Shown one piece after another: positions 8,645 to 15,261 of a stretch of DNA of 64,000 nucleotides. A program made the position numbers and the translations under genes. The notes under the pieces are model-generated. The model did no database searches and was not told the DNA's origin. It worked only from the letters and a program-made list of their open reading frames with translations. The number at the start of each line of letters is the position of its first letter. Position 1 is the stretch's first letter. Source of the DNA: JADJLQ01 sp044227925 (GTDB taxonomy: Bacteria; Bacteroidota; Bacteroidia; Chitinophagales; Saprospiraceae); assembly GCA_044227925.1 (NCBI GenBank), contig JBGAVW010000014.1:22299-86298 (forward strand). Reading direction: 5' to 3'.

Positions 8645-8721
8645 AGTCCCATAGCTCAGTTGGTTAGAGCGCTACACTGATAATGTAGAGGTCCGCAGTT
8701 CAAATCTGCGTGGGACTACCA
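8645..8721 (+). tRNA. tRNA-Ile (anticodon GAT), CCA encoded
   Basis: The sequence folds as a complete cloverleaf. The acceptor stem is AGTCCCA/TGGGACT, the D arm is GCTC-AGTTGGTTA-GAGC, and the anticodon stem CTACA/TGTAG has the loop CTGATAA with anticodon GAT. The T arm is CGCAG-TTCAAAT-CTGCG. The discriminator A is followed by an encoded CCA (8719-8721). It is the first of an Ile-Ala pair. Confidence 0.97.
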
Positions 8722-8806
8722 AAAAAATCGCAATTAAAATATGTAAAATAGGATTACATTTGCGAGCCTTTTCAAAAAAAGTTTGAATTGGGAAGTTAAA
8801 ATGCAT

Positions 8807-8880
8807 GGGGGATTAGCTCAGCTGGCTAGAGCGCCTGCTTTGCAAGCAGGAGGTCATCGGTTCGATTCCGATATTCTCCA
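8807..8880 (+). tRNA. tRNA-Ala (anticodon TGC)
   Basis: Cloverleaf with acceptor GGGGGAT/ATTCTCC (two G-T wobbles), D arm GCTC-AGCTGGCTA-GAGC, anticodon stem CCTGC/GCAGG with loop TTTGCAA (anticodon TGC), T arm ATCGG-TTCGATT-CCGAT and discriminator A. CCA is not encoded. It lies 85 bp after tRNA-Ile, the order seen in rRNA operon spacers, but no rRNA flanks it here. A terminator follows at once. Confidence 0.96.
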
Positions 8881-8892
8881 CTGAAAGTCAAA

Positions 8893-8921
8893 GGGGGACA
8901 AATTTTTTGTTCCCCTTTTTT
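8893..8921 (+). terminator. Rho-independent terminator of the tRNA pair
   Basis: A 10-bp stem pairs GGGGGACAAA (8893-8902) with TTTGTTCCCC (8906-8915), with one G-T wobble and a 3-base loop, followed by a T tract. It starts 12 bp after tRNA-Ala and ends before the GNAT start codon. Confidence 0.85.
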
Positions 8922-8945
8922 ATTTTATCTGGTAAATCCGCAATA

Positions 8946-9383
8946 ATGTACTCCATTACTTCAATTCATGACGCCGCTGACATAAAATTACCTGAGCTCA
9001 ATTCTTTGCTCCATCAATTAAACCCTGACCTGAAACCTATTGATCAATCACATTTAGAAAAAATAATGCACTCCGATGCTATCCTAATGTCCGGTGCTTT
9101 TGACGATAGTAAAAAATTAATAGGTATGATTTCTGTAGCTATTTTTCCAACTCCATCCGGAATGCGATGCTGGATAGAGGATATAGTCGTAGATCGTATG
9201 CATAGAGGTAAAGGATTAGGTAAAAAATTAATGAAGCGTGCTATAGAATATGCACAGGAATGTGGTGCCCAATGTATAGATCTTACTTCCAGGCCATCAA
9301 GAATAGAGGCGAATGAAATGTATCAAAGAATGGGGTTTGAAAAAAGGGAGACAAACGTGTACCGGATGCAAGTGGCACCCTAG
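8946..9383 (+). CDS. GNAT-family N-acetyltransferase
   Basis: A 145-residue acetyltransferase using acetyl-CoA. The acetyl-CoA binding motif A is at VVDRMHRGKGLGKKLMKRA (~83-101), where RGKGLG is the Q/R-x-x-G-x-G/A signature, and motif B follows around SRPSRIEANEMYQRMGFEKR. The ATG at 8946 (MYSITSIHDAADI) is preferred; the frame upstream would need a TTG inside the tRNA terminator. The substrate is not deducible; similar small GNATs acetylate amines or protein N-termini. It stands alone behind the tRNA pair. Confidence 0.9.
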   Translation: MYSITSIHDAADIKLPELNSLLHQLNPDLKPIDQSHLEKIMHSDAILMSGAFDDSKKLIGMISVAIFPTPSGMRCWIEDIVVDRMHRGKGLGKKLMKRAIEYAQECGAQCIDLTSRPSRIEANEMYQRMGFEKRETNVYRMQVAP

Positions 9384-9407
9384 GAACACAGCGTTCACTA
9401 AGACATC

Positions 9408-9425
9408 ACTTTGTGTTTTTTGTGC
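9408..9425. repeat. 18-bp direct repeat, copy 1
   Basis: ACTTTGTGTTTTTTGTGC. It matches the copy at 9880-9897 in 17 of 18 positions and stands on the far side of the decayed GxxExxY gene. Motifs of this TTCGTG...TTTGTG type often accompany GxxExxY and four-helix-bundle genes; that association is from memory. Confidence 0.6.
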
Positions 9426-9605
9426 TTTTGTATGAACCATTAGCTTCTTTCGTTTCCGGAAATTTCGCCCCGGATTATTCATTTGAGTGCATGTTTGATG
9501 AAATCCACATTAATATTTATCATAGTGCACGTTTTAAGTCTGTAAACCTTAAATAGGTATGGACAGTTTTGAAGGTCACTTTTTCAAGTTTTCAACTGAC
9601 TTTAT

Positions 9606-9834
9606 TTAGATTAATAATTTTTCGTCTACTATAATATCTGCTCTGAATCCCTTGCCAATAATTACCCCTTCGTACAATTCATTTATTTTTTACTGCCGTG
9701 TATGTGGAATATCAATATAGTCAATTCATTGCTATAGACTTTTTCATATACACTTTCTAAAAGCCCAGGACCAATTTCTTTATGAATTCTAATGCGATGT
9801 CCACTTCAATAGATGATCATTCGTTTTCATTCAT
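9606..9834 (-). pseudogene. GxxExxY-family protein, decayed remnant
   Basis: Read on the minus strand from the ATG at 9832-9834, the product starts MNENE and hits a stop. In shifted frames the family core is plain: HKEIGPGLLESVYEKVYSNE (the GxxExxY signature), and near the end ELYEGVIIGKGFRADIIVDE followed by KLLI and a stop at 9606-9608. At least two frameshifts and internal loss separate these segments, and the total span (229 bp) is well short of an intact gene (~125-130 codons). GxxExxY proteins are small, nuclease-fold-like proteins of unknown function and patchy, mobile distribution. Two 18-bp direct repeats flank the relic. Confidence 0.8.
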
Positions 9835-9879
9835 ATAAACCTGTTTTATTAGTTATGTTCCACCTAAAATGCCTGGAGA

Positions 9880-9897
9880 ACTTCGTGTTTTTTGTGC
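9880..9897. repeat. 18-bp direct repeat, copy 2
   Basis: ACTTCGTGTTTTTTGTGC, 46 bp upstream of the relic GxxExxY start on the minus strand and 9 bp from the ligA stop codon. It differs from copy 1 (9408-9425) at one position. Confidence 0.6.
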
Positions 9898-9905
9898 GAA
9901 TTCAA

Positions 9906-12041
9906 CTACCCCACTACCCGCTCCAAAAATTCATCCTCCGTCCAAATCTCCACAGTGCCCAATGCTTTTGCTTTATCCAGCTTTGAGCCTGCATTTTCTC
10001 CTACTACCAGAATATTAAGCTTGCTGCTAACTGAACTTATATTTTTAGCTCCGGCTTTTACTGCTTTTTCCTGGGCTTCTTCCCTGGTCATTTTAGCTAA
10101 GGAGCCTGTGAATAAAATGGATTTTCCTGCAAGTGGCGCATCTGAGGCGATTAATTTGGGTTTATCTTCATCTGTCTGATACATATTTACTCCTGCCTCT
10201 TCCATTTCTTTTAGAATTTCTATATTCTTTTTATCAGCAAACCATTGCATAATATTTCTGGTCACTACCGGACCTATTTCGTGTATATCAGTAAAATCGG
10301 TTTCACTCCAATTTTGCAGGTCTGGCACGTAGGTTACCTTTTCAGCAATGAGTTGTGATGCTCGTTTTCCGAGGTGATGTATGGACAAACTTTGAAGCAA
10401 TCGCTGTATGGGATTTTTCTTGGCTTTTTCTATAGACTCTTTCAGTTTGGTAGCCGATTTAATTCCGAAGCCATCCAACTTAGCTATTTGATCATAATCT
10501 AGTCTGTAAATATCCGCATAGTTATGTATCCAACCTAATTGCACGAATTTTTCCATGATTGACGGACCAAAGCCATCTACATCCATCGCTGCTTTAGATA
10601 CATGGTATATATATTTTTCCAAATCCTGCGCCCCGCACTGGCAATCAGGACAAATCCAAAATGCCTGATCTGCTTCACGCACAAGTTTTACTTTTTTTCC
10701 TTGTTCTGCTCCAATGGGACAATAGGAAGGAAATTCGATTTTTATTTCCGTACCTTTTCTATATTCTGGTAGCGATTTCACGATATATGGTATGACATCT
10801 CCAGATCGCTCCACGATTACCATGTCGCCCAGGTAAAGATCTTTGGCTTTAATAAAATCTTCATTGTGAAGTGAAACAGAAGATACCGTGACTCCGGCGA
10901 CTTGTACCGGCTCCAACTTTGCCACCGGGGTAATGGTTCCTACTTTACCCACCTGGTATTCAACATGTATTAATTTACTGGTAGCTTGTTTTGCTTTAAA
11001 CTTAAAAGCAATGGCCCATCGAGGATGATGCGAGGTATAGCCACAGGTTTCCTGCATTGCAATTTCATTTACTTTGACCACCATACCATCTATCTCATAA
11101 TAAAATTCATCGCGTTTTACCTCCCATTCTTTCACAAAACGGATCACTTCATCTATCCCGCTGCACACTTTAAATTCTATGGTAGGCACTTTAAATCCAA
11201 GTGTCTCCAGTGCATGGATTCCATCGGCATGGAGATCAAATTTCTTCACTTCCTGGCCATTTTTATCTTCAAGATGTCCCACCTGATAGATTACCGCTTC
11301 TATGCCGCGCTTTGCAGTCTCATTGGGATCCTTGGTTCTGAGACCACCGGTGGCCGCATTCCGGGCATTGGCAAAAGCCACCAGTCCCTCATCAAGTCGG
11401 GATTGATTTACTTTTTTAAAATTGTCCTTTCTGATCAAAGCTTCACCCCTGAGCTCTGCTTTTATTATTCCCATTTTTTTAAATGCGGCTTTCCAGGGAA
11501 TAGATTTTAATGTCTTGGCATTTGCAGTCATTTCTTCGCCTTGCACCCCATTACCTCTTGTGGCTGCCCTGGTCAACACATCATTTTCATACACCAGGGC
11601 TATACTGCCTCCATCGTATTTGGGTTCCACGCAATATTCTACTTTAGCTTCACTTGAAAGTTTGCAGAGTTTTTTCACTTGTTTATCAAATTCAAAAAGA
11701 TCATTTTCATCATAGGAATTTGCCAGTGACAGCATCGGTCGTAAATGGTTTACCGTCTTTCCTGTTTCAGCTACATCACTGGATACCCGCTGGGTAGGAG
11801 AGGCAGCAACTATCCATTCCGGATGCTTTTCTTCGATAAATTCAAGTTTCTTATAGAGTTGATCGTATTCAAAATCGCTGATTAGAGGATCATTTAATAC
11901 ATAATACCTGTGTTCATGAAACCGAAGCACAGATATTAGCTGTTCATAATTTTCCTGTGCATGTTTAAGGAGTGTCTCATTAGAAAATTCCAAGAGTTTT
12001 TTAGTCCAGTCCAGTTGTTGGTCAAATGATGTTGTAGACAT
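9906..12041 (-). CDS. ligA: NAD-dependent DNA ligase
   Basis: Replicative and repair DNA ligase using NAD+. The 711 residues show the full LigA order: Ia domain (HRYYVLNDPLISDFEYD, ~45-60), adenylation domain with the nucleophile Lys141 in EPKYDG, OB fold, zinc finger, helix-hairpin-helix repeats (KLDGFGIKSATKLKESIEKA) and a C-terminal BRCT domain (GKSILFTGSLAKMTREEAQ onward). Length is slightly above the usual ~670. The zinc finger is unusual: the first half has only one Cys (YCPIGAEQG) while the second half has three (CPDCQC). Start ATG at 12039-12041. It stands as a single gene. Confidence 0.97.
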   Translation of the reverse strand: MSTTSFDQQLDWTKKLLEFSNETLLKHAQENYEQLISVLRFHEHRYYVLNDPLISDFEYDQLYKKLEFIEEKHPEWIVAASPTQRVSSDVAETGKTVNHLRPMLSLANSYDENDLFEFDKQVKKLCKLSSEAKVEYCVEPKYDGGSIALVYENDVLTRAATRGNGVQGEEMTANAKTLKSIPWKAAFKKMGIIKAELRGEALIRKDNFKKVNQSRLDEGLVAFANARNAATGGLRTKDPNETAKRGIEAVIYQVGHLEDKNGQEVKKFDLHADGIHALETLGFKVPTIEFKVCSGIDEVIRFVKEWEVKRDEFYYEIDGMVVKVNEIAMQETCGYTSHHPRWAIAFKFKAKQATSKLIHVEYQVGKVGTITPVAKLEPVQVAGVTVSSVSLHNEDFIKAKDLYLGDMVIVERSGDVIPYIVKSLPEYRKGTEIKIEFPSYCPIGAEQGKKVKLVREADQAFWICPDCQCGAQDLEKYIYHVSKAAMDVDGFGPSIMEKFVQLGWIHNYADIYRLDYDQIAKLDGFGIKSATKLKESIEKAKKNPIQRLLQSLSIHHLGKRASQLIAEKVTYVPDLQNWSETDFTDIHEIGPVVTRNIMQWFADKKNIEILKEMEEAGVNMYQTDEDKPKLIASDAPLAGKSILFTGSLAKMTREEAQEKAVKAGAKNISSVSSKLNILVVGENAGSKLDKAKALGTVEIWTEDEFLERVVG

Positions 12042-12226
12042 GGGAGAAAGTTAATTAGAATTAAGGAATCTTGAAATAAGGCAAACTTTACAATCAGGGA
12101 TTAAATAAGCCTCAATGCAATCTGAAGGTATTATGTGAAGAAATAATTTCGCATAGGATATAAAATCAAAAAATTAGATGGACTTCAAATATGCTAAAAT
12201 TTTAAAGAGAGAAGCTGCATAAAGGA

Positions 12227-12967
12227 TTAAAAATCACAAAGGTGACTATTCTTATTCAACCAGGTATCGTGAATCTTATAATCGGGCATAACTTTAGCTA
12301 CTATATCCCAAAACCGCTGACTGTGATTATGCTCTATTAAATGGGCAAGTTCATGAATGATCACATAATCAATCACCACTTGCGGGGCAAACAATAATCT
12401 GGCTGACAGGTTGATATTACCCTGAGTACTACAGGATCCCCAATTGGTTTGACTCAGTTTAAGTTTTACTTCTTTTATCCGTCGTTTAAAAAACAGGCCA
12501 TTCAGGTCATGCACCCGCTTTTCTATTTCGGGGTAAAAATCATTAGCTATGGTGCGGCTGATCAGATACCTGATGAGTTCAGGCATGTGCTCTTCTTTAT
12601 TTTCTGAAGAAAGATGCAATTCCAGCAATTGGCCCTTTATCATGGCTTTATTGAGCTTTCGGGTATGCGGGACAAAACTCAATATATAGGATTTAGACCC
12701 TACTTTGAGTATTTGGCCATGTTTGTATTCTTTGCCGAAGAATTTGGTGAGTAAACCGGGTTTTAATTTGAGCTGCTTTACTGCCCATTCCCTGCTTTTT
12801 TCAATGTGTTGTAGCTTTCGAAAAGAAGCCATCGATGAGGGCAACCTCAGGGTGATGGCCCTGGAGCCAAATGCTACACGTACAGTCCTTCTTTTTTCAT
12901 GTATGATTACAAAAGGGATTTGCTGCCCATTGAATTCCAATAACGACTCTTCTTTTTCTTGCAGCAT
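12227..12967 (-). CDS. YgjP-type (DUF45, M48-like) metallopeptidase
   Basis: A 246-residue cytoplasmic protein. The zinc-protease motif HELAHLIEHNHSQRFW provides HExxH and a downstream His, and the preceding TNWGSCSTQGNINLS block is characteristic of the DUF45/YgjP family. No signal peptide is present. YgjP-like proteins are presumed metallopeptidases, often found near restriction systems; here no such genes are nearby. Start ATG at 12965-12967. Upstream lies serC with a 65-bp gap in the same direction, so co-transcription is possible. The substrate is unknown. Confidence 0.9.
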   Translation of the reverse strand: MLQEKEESLLEFNGQQIPFVIIHEKRRTVRVAFGSRAITLRLPSSMASFRKLQHIEKSREWAVKQLKLKPGLLTKFFGKEYKHGQILKVGSKSYILSFVPHTRKLNKAMIKGQLLELHLSSENKEEHMPELIRYLISRTIANDFYPEIEKRVHDLNGLFFKRRIKEVKLKLSQTNWGSCSTQGNINLSARLLFAPQVVIDYVIIHELAHLIEHNHSQRFWDIVAKVMPDYKIHDTWLNKNSHLCDF

Positions 12968-13032
12968 CTTAATTAATGCAAATTTAGGATGGCTGGTCAG
13001 ATAATTTCAAAGAAATTTTGTTCTTATTGTCC

Positions 13033-14106
13033 TTATCCTTTTCGCTTTGCAAATTCCTTCATTGTATCTACTAATACCTGGACACTTTCTATTGGCATGG
13101 CATTGTAAATAGAAGCTCTGAATCCGCCTACTGATCTGTGCCCCTTAAAATTGACACAACCTGCTTTTTTGGCGTCTGCTTCAAACTCAGCTTCGTGATC
13201 TGGATTTTCACAAACAAAACATACATTCATGAGTGATCGATCCTCTTTTGCCACTGTACCTTTAAATAATGGATTAGAATCAATTTCATTATATAGCAAA
13301 GCAGCTTTCTTTTCATTTATCGCCTGCATGCCTTTCAAACCGCCATTGGCTTTGATCCATCTAAGGGTAAGCATACTAACATAGATTGGGAATACAGGCG
13401 GGGTATTATACAATGAGTTTTCAGCAATGTACGTTTTGTAGTCCAGCATAGGAGGCAAATAGTGATCCAGATCGGTACGTACCATATCTTTTCTGACAAT
13501 CACCATCGTCACTCCGGATGGACCAATATTTTTCTGAGCTCCTGCATAGATCAGGCCAAATTTTTCTACTGGAATCGGCTTGCTGAATATATCTGAGGAC
13601 ATATCTGAAACTATTGGAATGTCCAGATCAGGCCACTCCTGTATTTGCGTACCGAATATAGTATTGTTGCTGGTCAGATGCATAAATCTGGAATTTGGGG
13701 CTGGAGTCCAGTGCTTGGGAATAAAATTATAATTTGCATCCTTGGAGCTGGCTACGACCCTGATATCTCCGTACGGTTTTGCTTCTTTTATGGCTTTATT
13801 TGCCCAGGTACCGGTATCAGTGTAGGATGCTATATCTCCTTTGTTAAGTAGATTCATAGCCATCATATAAAATTGAGTACTGGCACCTCCCGTAGTGAAT
13901 AACACATGATGATCATCTCCTAATCCGAGTAATTCTTTAGTAAGTGTCACCGCTTCCTCAATAATGGCTGTGAATTCGGAGCCACGATGAGAAATTTCTA
14001 AGATGGAAAGTCCTTTCCCCTGGTAATCGATTATAGATTGGGCAGCTTCCTGCAATACTGAAGCTGGTAAAATAGAAGGACCTGGATTAAAATTATGTTT
14101 TTTCAT
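13033..14106 (-). CDS. serC: Phosphoserine aminotransferase
   Basis: PLP enzyme of serine synthesis (3-phosphohydroxypyruvate to phosphoserine), also used in pyridoxal phosphate synthesis. The 357 residues start MKKHNFNPGPSILPASVLQE, with FNPGPS as the phosphate-binding signature; HRGSEF, TGGASTQF and the PLP-lysine segment YAGAQKNIGPSG follow, and the C-terminus has GHRSVGGFRASIYNA. The ATG at 14104-14106 is chosen over an upstream TTG at 14136. The PLP pathway enzyme pdxA is also in the window, at 23-24 kb. Single gene or paired with the YgjP gene. Confidence 0.96.
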   Translation of the reverse strand: MKKHNFNPGPSILPASVLQEAAQSIIDYQGKGLSILEISHRGSEFTAIIEEAVTLTKELLGLGDDHHVLFTTGGASTQFYMMAMNLLNKGDIASYTDTGTWANKAIKEAKPYGDIRVVASSKDANYNFIPKHWTPAPNSRFMHLTSNNTIFGTQIQEWPDLDIPIVSDMSSDIFSKPIPVEKFGLIYAGAQKNIGPSGVTMVIVRKDMVRTDLDHYLPPMLDYKTYIAENSLYNTPPVFPIYVSMLTLRWIKANGGLKGMQAINEKKAALLYNEIDSNPLFKGTVAKEDRSLMNVCFVCENPDHEAEFEADAKKAGCVNFKGHRSVGGFRASIYNAMPIESVQVLVDTMKEFAKRKG

Positions 14107-14478
14107 ATTACTATTTAAGGATAAATCGAGCGGCAAATGTACAGATATAGGCTGGCAAAAGGGATGACAAGATTAGGATAAATTGTAGTTTTGAAATCCG
14201 CTATACATCTGGTTTGCAATTTAAATTTTGAATTCATTAAAATATTAAATTATAAATTGAAAATCCACCTTTTAAGTAAGCAGTTTCCTGGAGGGAGGCC
14301 TTTTTTACTGTTTGATTCGCCGCATTAGGCTATGGAATCATTTCCAAACTGGCCAGGTTGGCTCCCCTTTCTTGATACTTTTACTTTTGGCTCTAATCCA
14401 ACTGCAGGTTTTCCATTGAAAGTAAATGGAGACATACTTACATTTTGTTTTTTTGCAATATAATTGAAAGCAGAACCT
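14107..14478. other. Intergenic region, no gene recognised
   Basis: This 372-bp region holds the serC promoter region at its left end and otherwise no recognised gene or RNA. A 36-codon open stretch on the minus strand (about 14330-14440), starting MSPFTFNGKPAVGLEPK, could be a relic of something larger but I cannot assign it. Confidence 0.4.
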
Positions 14479-14844
14479 TTAACTCATTTTTAATCCTATC
14501 CAGGCAAAAAGAACTCCACCAACCAAACTTGCCAGTACATACAATATGGCAATTGAAGTCTGCCCCGCTTGCCAAATTTGAATTACCTCTAAAGAAAAAG
14601 CAGAAAAAGTAGTGAATCCACCGCAAATACCCGTTGCTAATAACAATTTTATATTAGGCGAAATCTCTTCTTTTAATGCATAACTCACGATTACCCCCAA
14701 GAAAAAAGATCCAAGTAAATTGATCAAAAATGTACTCAGGGGAAAGCGGCCCTGATCCGATTTTATATAAACCGATATCATGTATCTCAATACGCCTCCA
14801 ATAAAAGCACCTGCACCGACTGAAAGGATAGAAACGAAGTTCAT
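14479..14844 (-). CDS. crcB: Fluoride ion channel FluC/CrcB
   Basis: Small inner-membrane fluoride channel, 121 residues with four membrane helices, working as a dual-topology dimer. Family motifs are GGVLRY (~16-21), TFLINLLGSFFLG with the conserved Asn, and ICGGFTTFSAFSLE carrying the Na+/fluoride-path Thr-Thr-Phe-Ser box. The ATG is at 14842-14844. It is divergent from the MazG-like gene, with only 52 bp between the start codons. I see no fluoride riboswitch in that short leader. Confidence 0.95.
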   Translation of the reverse strand: MNFVSILSVGAGAFIGGVLRYMISVYIKSDQGRFPLSTFLINLLGSFFLGVIVSYALKEEISPNIKLLLATGICGGFTTFSAFSLEVIQIWQAGQTSIAILYVLASLVGGVLFAWIGLKMS

Positions 14845-14896
14845 AAGACCACTTTCTGCTAATTTATTACTTTTATTCCATTATAATCTACCAACC

Positions 14897-15235
14897 ATGA
14901 CGATCAATCAATTACAATCGGATGTAGACCAATGGATCAAAACCGTAGGGGTAAGATATTATAGCGAATTAACCAATACAGCCATATTAGCCGAGGAATG
15001 CGGAGAAGTAGCCAGGTTAATGGCCAGGATTTATGGAGATCAATCCTTTAAATCGGTAGAGGATGAAAAAAATGCCAGAAAAGACCTGGCCGGTGAAATG
15101 GCTGATGTTTTATTCGTCTTAACCTGTCTTGCCAATCAGTGTAATATAAATCTGGAAACAGCCATTGCTGAAAATATGGAATATAAAAAAATGAGAGACG
15201 CAGAAAGGCATCAATCGAATTCAAAGTTAAAATAA
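14897..15235 (+). CDS. MazG-like nucleotide pyrophosphohydrolase
   Basis: A 112-residue all-helical protein of the MazG/dUTPase superfamily that removes pyrophosphate from (d)NTPs. The metal-binding signature is EECGEVARLMARIYG (ExxE, ~29-43) together with KDLAGEMADVLFVL (ExxD, ~64-77). The ATG at 14897 (MTINQLQSDVDQWIK) is preferred over longer frames that would run into the crcB start. The closest described group is the single-domain MazG-like proteins of Bacteroidota, which clean nucleotide pools; the exact substrate is unknown. Confidence 0.88.
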   Translation: MTINQLQSDVDQWIKTVGVRYYSELTNTAILAEECGEVARLMARIYGDQSFKSVEDEKNARKDLAGEMADVLFVLTCLANQCNINLETAIAENMEYKKMRDAERHQSNSKLK

Positions 15236-15261
15236 GACTCCTTGCATTAAAAACAAAAATA

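Noticed and set aside
10986..11510. Long plus-strand frame (174 codons) opposite ligA, and similar frames opposite other genes
   Set aside because: These are antisense shadows of the real coding genes with no start context or homology.
14330..14440. 36-codon frame MSPFTFNGKPAVGLEPK in the serC-crcB gap
   Set aside because: Too short, no recognised family; noted only as a possible relic.
14845..14896. Possible fluoride riboswitch before crcB
   Set aside because: The 52-bp space between divergent starts is too short and shows no riboswitch core.
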